From positions 2,003,966 through 2,067,965 of the forward strand of contig NW_022985552.1 of the NCBI RefSeq assembly GCF_010093815.1: a stretch of DNA of 64,000 nt, read 5' to 3'. This document shows positions 1-10,025 of this stretch, piece by piece. Source of the DNA: Pseudovirgaria hyperparasitica (Eukaryota > Ascomycota > Dothideomycetes > Acrospermales > Acrospermaceae). Below the pieces are notes generated by a model. It had not been told where the DNA came from. It worked only from the letters and a program-made list of their open reading frames with translations, and did no database searches. The first letter of the stretch is position 1, and every line of letters starts with the position of its first letter. Both the position numbers and the translations under genes were made by a program.

Positions 1-60
1 TTCTTCTTTAATAGTTTCTAAGGGTCTTAATATTTCCTAGGGTATAATTTCCTTAGTTTT

Positions 61-350
61 CTAGTTAATTATAGGGTTAACTTCTTTAAGCTATAGTATT
101 TCTAGAATTAAGTTATATTATTCTAGCTCTACTATATCTAATTATAGTTATTAGTATTCTACTATTAAGACTAAATCTAAAGGTTCTATTTCTAAGTATA
201 CTATTCTATTAGTATATTCTATATTAAGTCCTTTAAATATAGATAGTTTATATAGTTCTTCTTTACTATTATAGGGTATTTTTAGTTTATCTACTATAGT
301 TAGAGAGATAAAGTTAGACTATACTCCGCTATTAATTAGTACTTTAATAG
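61..350 (-). pseudogene. aspartic protease domain of the gypsy relic
   Basis: The frame reads LINSGV at the catalytic position (ancestral LIDSGA; D to N is one G-to-A change) and continues through IPYNSKEELYKLSIFKGLN to a LILEIL..LKEVNPIIN block that corresponds to the conserved second half of gypsy proteases. At least five in-frame stops are present, all at codons that could arise from CAA, CAG or TGG by C-to-T or G-to-A transitions. It cannot encode an active enzyme. Confidence 0.75.
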
Positions 351-1131
351 AGTATTTTTAATAGAGCTAAATTTTAAGAGATATCTATATTTTATCATCT
401 AAGCTACTAATAGATATAAGAGATTTTCTTTTTAGCTTAGCCGTTTCTCTTAGTATATCCGGCCTTTCTAGTTTTTTTATAGCTTACTAAGTTCTTATTT
501 TATTTCCTATATAAGTTAGATTATAGATTAAACTTATTTCTTAATTTTACCTAAGTCTACTTAAAGGTTATACTATATAATAGCCTTAGATATTAGATAG
601 GTCTAGTATATAATATCTAGATATTAGATATATTAGTTCTCTAGATAAGTCTTATTTTCTATCTATTTTAATATAAAGTAGTTTTTATTAGCTTCCTTAG
701 TAATTATTTTATACTACTATATATCTTTATCTTTAAAGGCTTTTAGAATCGCTTAATTCTAGTACTATTATAGAAACTATTTCTAGGTTTACTTTTTATA
801 GAGGTATTAAAGATAGTTATTATAGAGATAGATAATCTAGAAGGTCTTATTATATCCCTCGTGGTAGAGTAAGATAAGCTAGTTATCTTCTAGTTAAATC
901 TCTATATCTCTTAAAGATAGATCTCTATTATTCTTACTTATATATTTTCTATAGTAATAGATAATATAGTAAGTACTAGGGTCTTAGTCTATTACTAACT
1001 TATTATATAGTTCTTCTATAGTAAGGGTTTCTTCCTTACTATCTTCCTCTATAGTACTTTCTTTAATTATTACTTCTTTAGATACTATTTCTTTAGTTAG
1101 TTTAGATCTTCTTATTATATCTAAGTATTTC

Positions 1132-1145
1132 TATAGTTCTATTTT
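1132..1145. repeat. left target-site duplication of the SINE-like element
   Basis: The 14 bp sequence tatagttctatttt is repeated exactly at 2085-2098 and the pair brackets the 939 bp element. A repeat of 14 bp is in the range produced by target-primed reverse transcription of LINEs and SINEs. AT-rich surroundings raise the chance of coincidence, but the repeat ends exactly where the tRNA-like head starts and where the ATT tail ends. Confidence 0.65.
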
Positions 1146-1230
1146 AGCTAGGTGGCGTAGTAGTAGTATACTACGTTACTAGAAGCGTTTGTTATCTAAC
1201 GTCGTGGGTTTAAATCCTATAACGGCTACC
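1146..1230 (+). other. tRNA-like head with Pol III A and B boxes
   Basis: tggcgtagtagt (1153-1164) resembles an A box (TRGCNNARYNGG) and ggtttaaatcc (1208-1218) is a B box (GGTTCGANTCC) with C-to-T changes. The T arm can fold as gtggg/cctat around tttaaat, with G-T wobbles expected after C-to-T mutation. A T run follows at 1231-1235, as at a Pol III terminator. The A box is placed as in a tRNA whose first base is 1146, the first base of the element. The middle is too altered to name an anticodon. It is a relic of a tRNA-derived promoter, not a functional tRNA gene. Confidence 0.5.
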
Positions 1231-1399
1231 TTTTTATACACTAGTTTTCGCACGCTCTATTAAAAAGTATATAGGGCTAAGCGAGCACGTGACGTGAAGG
1301 TTACCGTTATATAACTACTTAGTCCTAAGCGATCATTAGGTAATATGAAAATAACTATACCGTTATTACATGATAAGAATTACCTAATATAGCCACCTA

Positions 1400-1470
1400 C
1401 TAAGCTACCTTAAGTGGTAGAGCGACGCCTAGAGCGGCTAGACCTATAACTAGCTTAGCTCGAATCATAG
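1400..1470 (+). other. second tRNA-like module inside the SINE-like element
   Basis: taagtggtagagcg (1411-1424) matches the D-arm/A-box part of many tRNAs (compare ctcagtggtagagcg), and about 35 bp later agctcgaatc (1457-1466) matches a B box (ggttcgaatc). A T run occurs at 1473-1477. Two such modules in one element would make it a dimeric or composite SINE. The cloverleaf was not resolved by eye. Confidence 0.4.
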
Positions 1471-2084
1471 AATTTTTACTATATACCGGGGCCTTATCTA
1501 CCCTAATCCGGCTTAGCTCGCGCTTACTCCGGCTCGGTAACTATAAAATAGATAGTAATACCTAATTAAGTATCCCGCCCACCTATAGACGATTATATAG
1601 CCCCGAAGAATAATTTCCGAATTCGGCCTAGCTAGGGTTAGTACTAAGGCATGGACCTATTAGATATATACCCCCTCCGGTATTAGTTATCTTAATTAAT
1701 AACTACTACCCAGCGTAAAGCTATATTCCTATAGATAGGAAAAAACACGGTAACATAGGAATAAAAGACTAGGCCTAGCCTAGCGACCTACCTAATCATA
1801 AGAAAGGTAATACCTACTATAGTTAGTTAGGGCGTTATTAAGAGCCGGTACTAATATAGTAATAAAAGCCTAATATAAGGATAAGAAGTAAGTTTATCAC
1901 CCAATGGGATTCGAGGACTTAGACTAGGCTAGGTTAGATTAGTAATAGGGTCTAGTTAGGGAGCCAATCATAGGAGGTTTTCTTATATATATAGCAGCTA
2001 ATACTAGAGGAGGCCTGAGCCTATGGAGCATATATATGGCTATATATATAGTTCTTCCTAGTTAAACACTAATATTATTATTAT

Positions 2085-2098
2085 TATAGTTCTATTTT
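2085..2098. repeat. right target-site duplication of the SINE-like element
   Basis: Second copy of tatagttctatttt, identical to 1132-1145, directly after the ATT-repeat tail. Beyond it the gypsy Gag relic resumes. Confidence 0.65.
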
Positions 2099-3100
2099 TT
2101 ATAGAGTAATAGAGGTTATTTACTAGCTATTAAAATATTTCTTTTCTTTAGATACTAATCTATACTACCTTTTTTTAACTTATATATAAAGTAGAGGTTA
2201 TTAGTATAACTAGTCTATAATATAGCTATATAAGGTACTTCTTCTTTTTCTATAGTAAAGTTTCCTTATCTTAGTACCGGGTCCTTAATCTAATTTTTCT
2301 TATTTTTATTTTTCAAGTATTTATAGGTATAGTATCTCTTTTCCTTATAGTAGAGATACTTACCTTCCTTCTTTAGTTACTCCCTTTCTTTATTAGATAG
2401 ATATTTTATCTATAAGGTACTAAGTTCTATTAGTATAGGTCTATTATAGAATTCCTTATATAGATAGTTTAGAGCCTTATTAATATAGCCCTTCCTAGTA
2501 TCTTATTTAAGTATAGATTAAAAGATCTTTTCTCTTCTTTTCTTATAGTATCTCTTATATAGTTAGTTATTAATCTAGACTATAAGCTTAATATACTCTT
2601 AGAGGTTAGTAGAATAGTCTCTCTCTCTAGAGATTTTATTCTTAATATTATTATATAGTCCGGTATAGAACTAGAGAATTAGAGGTTTATTATTCTATTC
2701 TAACTAACTAGAGATTTATTAGAATTTAGAGGTATAGTTAGATATAGATTTTATCTAGACTATTTACTAGATCTATCTCTTAGCTATTCTTTACTTATCT
2801 ATATCTCTAAAGGTTATCTTAATATATTCCTTAAATTCTTTAAAATATTTAAAGACCTTAGTAGTATTATTCTATTAATTCTATAGATTATTTTCTATAA
2901 AGTCCCTTAAGTAGAGTTTAAACTAAGTAAGTATATCTCCCTTTAGTAGTCTAGTAGTAAATATAACTTATTCTTCTAGGTCCTAAATTTAATAGACCTA
3001 AAGATACATTCTAATCTATATTAGAAATCCTTAGAGTTCACTTTACTTATCTTTAAAAGATTCTAGGATTTTTCTTTTAAAGCCTTCCTTAGCTTTTCTA

Positions 3101-4719
3101 AGTTTAATATTTTCCCTCTAGAGCTCTATAACTTACTTCTCTAATTCTATAATAAGATATCTAACTTATTCTATAGTTAGAGCTTATAGAGTGGTTTATA
3201 AAGATAAGGACTATCTATTATTTACTATTTTTATATTTAAATAGATAGTATAAATACTTACTTTAGAGTCTAAGATAAGTAATTAAACTATAATAAACCT
3301 TCTCTAGTAAGGACGTAGCTTATCCCTAAAGTAGTCCGTTATATAGAGTATTCTAGCTTTTCTAAAGATAAAGATACTTAGAAAACTTAGAAGAGTATAA
3401 GTAGGTTTATAGTAAGTATTAATAGAGTATAAATAGTAACTAGCTAGTAGACGAGTAAAGTAGTAATTATATTAGTATAAGTTTAAATTAATTACTATAG
3501 AACTATCTCTAGAGGTTAGGTTTAAAGGGTCTATATAGTTCTACTAAGGTTCTTTACTTAGAATACTTATTCTAAGTATCTAGTATATTACTTAGAATAC
3601 TAATATTCTATTTCTAATTACTTAGTATACTATTTAGAATATCTATTCTAAGCGTCTATAATTAGCTCTCTCTATAGTTACCTATCTTAGCTTTAGATTA
3701 TTATCTAAGGCTACCTATAGTATTATAGATACCCCTTCTATATATTATACTATCTCTTATACTACTTATACTAGAGTCTATATATCCTTCTATAGTCGTA
3801 ACTAGTAATTTATTATAGTAAGTAAGGTAGTATTCTTACTATAAGTATTTACTATAAATAGTACTAGTAGTATATAGATAGAAGTAGTATAGTATCTCTT
3901 TATATATATATATAGATATATATATTTATATACTAAAGCTATCTATATAGTTAACGAATATTACCTAAAATAAATAGATATATATTATATTACTAGCTAT
4001 CTAAGCGACTTATTATTACTAACTTACTAATAAGTAATTTATATAATAAGTTCAAGGAAAAATCTTCTAATCTCCTTAACTTTAGTAATCTCTCTACTAT
4101 CTCTATCTTATCTAAACTTATCTAAATCTACTATAACTCTCTATTAGAGCGTCTTATTAATATAATACCTATCTATAGCGTGTTTAAAGAAGCGTAGAGT
4201 CTACTAATTAGTATAACTATAGATAGTTAAGAAAGTCTTTAAAGGTTTAAGATTACTAATATATCTAAGTATACTATCTATAAATCTACGCCTTTATTAC
4301 TATCTATATAAGCTTAATAGAGTTAAAGTTAGAAGAGTATAGTAGTATATATTATATAATATAGCTAGTACTAAGGATAAGTAGCTTAATTTATTAGTTT
4401 ATATAAAGGGCGAGATTATCTATAATAATTATTATTATATACCTAGGGTATTTTGCCTTAAGGGTAGATAGTAAGTATATCTCTTACTAAGTATAGAACT
4501 CTTCTACTAAGAAGTAACCTTTCTTTATCTAATAGTAGATAAATCTATTAACTATAATAGTACTATAGGTACTATATATTAGTCCTTAATTAAGTATACT
4601 AAACTTAGTTAGAGTCTATCTCTTTAGTACTCTATCTCGATATCTCTATCTAATTTTCTTATTAAATATAACCTTATCTAAGAATATATAAGAGTCTACT
4701 AGTAGCTCTATAATATTCT
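3101..4719. other. AT-rich RIP-mutated repeat DNA, unassigned
   Basis: No gene. The composition is the same as in the gypsy relic (TA and CTATAG steps dominate, CA/TG almost absent), and it may hold that element's 5' LTR and leader, but no LTR ends, primer-binding site or readable frame were identified. Confidence 0.6.
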
Positions 4720-4735
4720 TAAGATATAAAGTATA
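4720..4735. repeat. target-site duplication at the LINE 3' end
   Basis: taagatataaagtata, repeated exactly at 10010-10025, directly abuts the ATT-repeat tail of the minus-strand LINE. Confidence 0.7.
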
Positions 4736-4973
4736 ATAATAATAATAATAATATTATATAACTAGATAGAGTAGTACTCTACAGGCCTATGCCTCCTCTA
4801 GTCTAAGCTACTATATAAGAAGAAACCCTATAGGGAAAAACTTCCTTATATCTATAACTATATCTTATTAAACCTTTATTTCGTCTTAAGTATATAGCTA
4901 TAGGGTACGCCTATTAGCCTATAGCCTATATTACCGTTATTTTACCCTTAGATAGCACGTATAGGTGCGGAGG

Positions 4974-5004
4974 TTATTAGTTAAGGGCTACCCTTAACTA
5001 ATAA
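4974..5004. repeat. 31 bp hairpin, copy near LINE 3' end
   Basis: Arms ttattagttaaggg and cccttaactaataa (14 bp, perfect) around a cta loop. The identical 31 bp sequence, in the same orientation, recurs at 9748-9778. This copy starts 238 bp inside the LINE 3' end. Confidence 0.85.
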
Positions 5005-5024
5005 TCGGGGTTCTCCTAGGGTTC

Positions 5025-5089
5025 TTCCGGTATATATCGGGTTACTACCGGTATATACCGGGTCTCTTCCGGCATATATTTCCGGGTCT
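5025..5089. repeat. three tandem CCGGTATATACCGG-type palindromes, about 21 bp period
   Basis: Three successive units contain ccggtatatatcgg, ccggtatataccgg and ccggcatatatttccgg, the middle one a perfect 14 bp palindrome. They lie 21 bp beyond the 3'-end hairpin of the LINE. A related stretch (ccggtatatactagggtatatcgg, 9706-9729) lies beside the 5'-end hairpin. Confidence 0.7.
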
Positions 5090-6269
5090 ACTAGTACTAG
5101 AGGAGTAGTAGATATATAAGTATCTATCGGGAGACGTCCTTAGAGTACTTATTAAGCTATTATACGATATCTAAAGTCTTCGTGACGTAGATAAGCTATT
5201 ACTATTATATATAGAGGTTAGGGTATATAGCTAGATAGTAGCGTATTATACCTCTCCGGCCGCACGCCTTATACTATAGAGACACGTCGGGAACGCCTCT
5301 CTTATAGAGATAGTATAGGAGTCCTATAGCGCCCATTCGGGCTTAGATAAGTATAGATACTTAGGCTTTCGTTAGCCCTTTATATATCTATTTACTCGGT
5401 TCCTTCTATGGCCCTCGAATCTACTCTAGGTACCTATTCTACTAGGAGGTCTAGTAGGTACGGAGTGCCTCTTTCTACTTATCTTAAGTCTACAACCATA
5501 TATTTTTCACGAGTTCTTAAAGGCTCTACTAGTCTAGAAGAGCGTCCGGGTTATCTCGGACTTCTTATACTACTTAGCTAGAGTCGGCTTCTATTAAGTA
5601 CCTATACTATATTCGATTCCGGCCTATATATAGGAGTGCGCGGTAATATATACTAATTCGTGCACGTAGCGCGGCGAAAGTATATTCTACGTTTTCTATG
5701 CGTTCCTATACTTATTATTTAGTAAAGTATACTACCCTCTATATCTAGTAGAAGTTATATATACTTATGACGCCTATCTCGCGTCGTAGTAGTACCGTGT
5801 TAGTAGCTTTATATACGCCTAATATAAGACGGAGTATACGGTTCTATATAGATTCGAGCTTTATTCGCCTAGTCTATATAAGGGCCGTATACTAGTACTC
5901 GTGTCCGTATATAAAGGCGGGTCGTACTATAGATATATATAGCTAGTATACCTTATCCCGGGCGGTTCCCTACGTAGAGGCTATAATCTATTATATAGCG
6001 GCTTCTACCTAGAGGGCCCTAGAGACGGCGTATACCACTTATGGTCCCTATTTAAGCTTACTATCTAGTATAACTCCGAGCGCGCGTATACTTTATACTA
6101 GTAGTTTATTAAATGCGTCGATTTAGGGGCGTCGTTCGCCTTCCCTAGTTACCCATTCCCCTTAATAATTAATAAAGTACATAAGCTAGTATTTCTCTAG
6201 AGCGAACTTTACTCTATGGCGTTTTACCTACTAGAGGTACCTCTCATAGTTCTATTCTAGTCTTCTATA

Positions 6270-7960
6270 TATTCGGTTAGTATTATTATTAATAGCTAGG
6301 AGGTATGTATTATCGGCGTATCCGACTATCTCTATATACTTTATTTCTTAAAGAAGGTCTACTATAAAGAAGAGGAATAGGATTAGAGAGATAGTGCTCC
6401 CTTATAGGATGCTATATACCGTCTCTTTATATTCGCTCTAGTATCTAGGGATATATATCTAAGTTATTCTTTCTATAAGGAATAACTATATAAAGCGTGT
6501 AATCTATTCTAGTATTCGTCTTATCCGGAGGTTATAAATAAGTCTTATATAGTTTACCTTATTAAACGCTCCGGCCATATCGAGGGAGAGAAGCGATACC
6601 ACCCGTCCCTACTTCCATGCGGCCTAGATAACTTTAATAATATATTAGATAGCTATTATTAGGGAGCTATCTATCTTTACCTTCTAGTTCGGAGGGAGAA
6701 GATTATATTTCTATACCGCGGTACTTATCTTCTTTACTATTATAGCCTCTAGTATCTTATCTAGATAGAAGAGAAGGGTAATTAGTCTCTATCCCTTTAG
6801 GGAGTTAGAGCTCTTTTCTAGTTTCGGGAGTATAATAGTATAGGCGACTTAGAAGTACTAGGGGTGGTACCCCTACGTGACGCATGCTTAGAATATACGA
6901 GTAATAAGCGGTAGAGTCGCCTTTATAGTTCTTTTTAGGCATCGATTTAGAATTCCATCTAGTCCGAGTACTTTATCATTTAGAAGTGTCTTAATAATAT
7001 TAAGTATATCCTCCTCCGTAACTTCTTCGGGGATATCTACCGTATATAGGTATTTAGCGTCGTAAACGTCTAATAGGTCTACTAGTTCCGGGAGAGGGAA
7101 TATGGCCTCCCGTAGGGCCTTAGTTTTCTTAAGGCTTATAGAGTATATTCTCCTCTAATATATTAGGGGAGGTATAAGTGGCGGGGGAGTCGGAGTATCT
7201 ACGCCCTTAGCCCATTTCGCCATGCGCTATAGCCCTATTACGTATCGTGTCTATTAACTAGTAATTATACGCTACTATTTACGCCTTTCGTTACGGAGAA
7301 CTTTATCGCGTTATTATATTACTTCCTTCTATTCTTCTTACGACTCGGGTATTCTCGTACGGTATACACGTCTATATAGCCTTCGGGCGTCTTATCTACT
7401 TTCCTATACTTAAGGAATCCCCTTTACTTCTAGGGGCCGGTATATTCGGTATAGTACGTATTTATTTCTCGTATTCTAGTATATTTATAGGAGTATCTAT
7501 ACGGCCTAGTCTATAGCTAGGTTATTAGATATATCGACTATAGAGAGATCTAGGATCGCCGATTCCAGGTCCTTTAGGTACTTTTCCTAGTTAGTATCCT
7601 TCTATATCTATTATCCCCGTTATTTATTCGGGGTATACACGTTTATTATAGTTTCTATATATTTATAGTCGGAATCTATCTATACCTAGCCTAGGCGGTA
7701 GTATTAGATCCGGTAACTAATATACTCCGTAGCGAAGGTAAGGTTAAGCGTAGACCCGTCTTTATTCTATTTATGTTTTTTCTATATAACTTATCCTATA
7801 GGTGTAAGTAGATATAGAAAGTCGTGGTAGCGGGTACGTAGTTCCCTCGCTCTAAGTTCTTCCCTAACTATGGCTAGGCCTCCCTACTATTAGTAGTAGA
7901 GGTTAAAGTCTTCTAGGAGGATGTGTTACTCTAGTTCCGTGGTACCCTCGAGCATCTCGT
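6270..7960 (-). pseudogene. LINE ORF2 relic: AP endonuclease and reverse transcriptase
   Basis: Readable on the minus strand in order. HILLEDFNLYY at 7925-7893 is the endonuclease GDFNxHH motif with G-to-E and H-to-Y changes. About 7030-6850 reads EEVTEEDILNIIKTLLN then VLGLDGILNRCLK, the start of the RT domain. About 6600-6553 reads LSLDMAGAFNKVNYIRLI. About 6420-6375 reads GSTISLILFLFFIVDLL, matching GxPQGSxLSPILFLFY. About 6320-6290 reads GYADNTYLLAIN, where YADD has become YADN. Numerous stops (TAG/TAA at ancestral CAG/TGG sites) interrupt the frame. The D-to-N change in the catalytic box alone would abolish polymerase activity. Confidence 0.8.
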
Positions 7961-8539
7961 CTAGTATAAGTATACGTTATTAGTTATATATATTATATAT
8001 ATATAGGGGGCCTATATCTATTTATAGGTGTAGTATTATCCTAAGGTTATCGCGCTCGGTATATAACTATAATAAGAGTAGTATTAACCTATGAATATAG
8101 AAGAGGACTCATCTTTCTAGTCCTAGAGGGTGTATAGTATAGTATCCGGGGTGTATGGTTGGTTTACTCGTCTAGTAGTATTTATAGGGTTCCTAGATAG
8201 TAAGTATTATAGCCCCGGTCTCTTTAAGGAGCGTTACCTAGTTCTCTCTTTTATATTATATATTTATCTATATAATTCGGAGTATATTCTAGTCCCTCAT
8301 TAGATACTAGGGAGTATATATATCTATATACTTATTCCTTAGAGGCGCGACTATCCTCACGCGGTAGCGGCTTTAACTATACCTTTTAGTCGTCCTATTA
8401 TCTTCGGGATAATCTACTATTCTACCTAACTACCTTCCGGAGGGGAGGTTAGGGGTGTTATAAAGAAAGGGCCCGAGGTAGGTATTATATTCTATAACTA
8501 TCTCGTGTCTCTCGCTTTTATCGTACGAATGTATTCTAT

Positions 8540-9700
8540 AACCTATTTACGTTTTATATATATTAACGACTATAACGGGTGTTTCCCGTCGTAGTTTAAA
8601 CACTATACTATGTCTCTATTTCTTAGCCTATCTCCTCGCGGTTTATAAGGGTACTTCTAGATAGCGTGGTCCCTACGGTACTATCCGCACTTAGTCTTCT
8701 ATAAGTACCTTTATATAGTATATCTATACCCTTAGTAGTTAAAGCACTATATTATTATCTATACTCTATTCTATGGCTCGGCTATAAGGAGCTCTCCTTC
8801 TACTAGGAATCTCTTCTATATAATATATTATATAAGGGCGGGGTCTTGGAGCTCTATAATTATAGTAGAGTGTTTTTTCGCCGTCGTCTTAATCGCCTAT
8901 AGGTTCTTCTACCACGCTTTTATAATCTTAATCCCTAGGTATTTTCGCGTGTTAGATTATTCTATACGCGTAATATCCTCTACTCCGATAGCCTATCCCC
9001 GTATAGATACTAAGTATATCTATATCGGGTATATGGCCGCCCTAATAGAGGCGCCTAGGAAGATACTACTAATCGCGTTTAGATCGCGCGAGATAGTCTA
9101 CTACGCGATATTTATTATCGTGGTAAGTACTACTCCTCCTAGCGTGAGTTTAGCGGTAATAATATTTAACTATATTCCCTTTTATTTATTAATCTTACTT
9201 ACTATGTCCTTTAGGGATGCTCGCTAGACCTATACTAGGGTATCCTTATCCTAGATTACGACGTGTATACTATACGCTACGTCGCCGGTCCGGGAGGCCC
9301 GTAGTATAGCTTCTAGTATTACTACTATTTATACCTATATACTAGGGCGCTTACCTTAAGTAAGTTCCTCCTAGATTCTACGTAGGCTAGCCTCTATTTA
9401 GTCGAGCCTACCCTCCGGTCCTCCTAGTTATATCTTCTTCTCCTCCTCTATAATTCCCTTTAGGTTCTAGATAAGGTTCTAGAATATATATAGGAGGGTC
9501 TTCTAGCCCTCTCCGGCTTCCTTCTCTATATATACTATCTAGTAGTTAATATAATCTAGGAGGGTTTCCCCTCTTAGGGTCCCCTTTATTCCGTCTATCT
9601 ATAGCGGCGTGCGCCTTTAGGTGTATTCTATGTTTTAGATAGGTGTATAGCTACCCTCGGTAATATTACTATATAGCCTTTTCTATTATACTAGTAGGGG
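8540..9700 (-). pseudogene. LINE ORF1 (Gag-like) relic
   Basis: On the minus strand the stretch upstream of the endonuclease contains YRRDHAI, KYPYKPRGDR and, at 8602-8573, CLNYDGKHPL, which fits a CCHC zinc knuckle (CLNCxGKHPxxSxxC) with a C-to-Y change. This is where the nucleic-acid-binding ORF1 lies in Tad1/I-type LINEs. Exact limits cannot be set because the frame is shattered. A 92-codon plus-strand frame at 8949-9227 lies antisense to it and is not a gene. Confidence 0.5.
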
Positions 9701-9747
9701 TATATCCGGTATATACTAGGGTATATCGGTGCCTAAGGCCGCCATAT

Positions 9748-9778
9748 TTATTAGTTAAGGGCTACCCTTAACTAATAA
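9748..9778. repeat. 31 bp hairpin, copy near LINE 5' end
   Basis: Identical to 4974-5004, including the asymmetric cta loop, and ends 231 bp inside the LINE 5' end. Flanking bases differ between the two copies, so the shared unit is the hairpin itself. Confidence 0.85.
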
Positions 9779-10009
9779 AAGGGGGTTAGTATATCGGTAT
9801 TCTAGTAGTGTAGTCCGTGCCTCTATCTCTATAAGGATTTTAAGAGGGTATATATATATCTTTACACGGCGATAACGTCTTAGTTTCGACGCTGCACGTA
9901 CGTGCGTGTGGTAGTAGTTAGTGTACTCGGTATACTCTATCGATTAAGGTATGTATCTCTTTCTAACCCGTATAGAGTTTGTTAGTTTTCAACTAACTCG
10001 AGTAAAATA

Positions 10010-10025
10010 TAAGATATAAAGTATA
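10010..10025. repeat. target-site duplication at the LINE 5' end
   Basis: Second copy of taagatataaagtata. It fixes the 5' end of the LINE at 10009 and indicates that the copy is not 5'-truncated relative to its own insertion event. Confidence 0.7.

Larger units (their letters stand above)
1146..2084 (+). mobile_element. SINE-like 939 bp element with tRNA-like head and LINE-like tail
   Basis: The insertion is bounded by a perfect 14 bp direct repeat, tatagttctatttt, at 1132-1145 and 2085-2098, which sits in AT-rich gypsy sequence and reads as a target-site duplication. The first base after the left repeat starts a tRNA-like module (1146-1230) and a second tRNA-like module follows at about 1400-1470. 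The element ends with an ATT-repeat tail (about 2070-2084). Its last 110 bp resemble the 3' end of the LINE at 4736-10009, sharing actagaggaggc (2003-2014 here; 4791-4802 on the opposite strand there), ctagtta and aatattattatt. It has no long open frame. At 939 bp it is long for a SINE, so a composite non-autonomous element is also possible. It is RIP-mutated but less AT-rich than the gypsy sequence around it. Confidence 0.65.
1..3100 (-). mobile_element. RIP-degraded Ty3/gypsy retrotransposon relic (gag and protease)
   Basis: Read on the minus strand, positions about 350 to 61 give a stop-riddled but recognisable retroviral-type aspartic protease: LINSGV (from LIDSGA), SNFISLTIVDKLKIP, then YNLILEIL and LKEVNPIIN, matching the usual HDIILGMPWLKxxNPxIDW end of the domain. 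Positions about 2930 to 2650 give a Ty3/gypsy Gag segment (KLYLRDFIENN, KYFKEFKEYIKITFRDID). Gag upstream of protease on the minus strand means reverse transcriptase and integrase lie beyond the left edge. CpA and TpG are almost absent and in-frame stops fit G-to-A changes on the coding strand, so RIP explains the decay. A 939 bp element is inserted at 1146-2084, between the gag and protease parts. The right boundary and LTRs were not found; 3100 is only the limit of recognisable Gag. Confidence 0.8.
4736..10009 (-). mobile_element. Complete LINE (Tad1-like non-LTR retrotransposon), RIP-inactivated
   Basis: A 15-16 bp direct repeat (taagatataaagtata) at 4720-4735 and 10010-10025 brackets 5,274 bp. 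On the minus strand the order is: an ORF1-like part with a zinc-knuckle-like stretch, an AP-endonuclease motif, a reverse transcriptase, a 3' region and an ATT-repeat tail (4736-4755 seen from the plus strand). Motifs are HILLEDFNLYY (from GDFNLHH), LLNDKVLGLDGILNRCLK (from KAPGPDGI), LSLDMAGAFNKV (from DxSGAFD), GSTISLILFLFF and GYADNT (from YADD). Every open frame is broken by stops. Nearest known group by motif style is fungal Tad1/I-clade LINEs. This copy is more GC-rich and keeps more CpG than the flanking gypsy sequence, suggesting a different RIP history. Confidence 0.85.

Noticed and set aside
8949-9227. 92-codon plus-strand frame in the repeat region as a gene
   Set aside because: It lies antisense to the LINE ORF1 relic, is biased to Ile/Tyr/Leu by AT-rich composition and has no motif.
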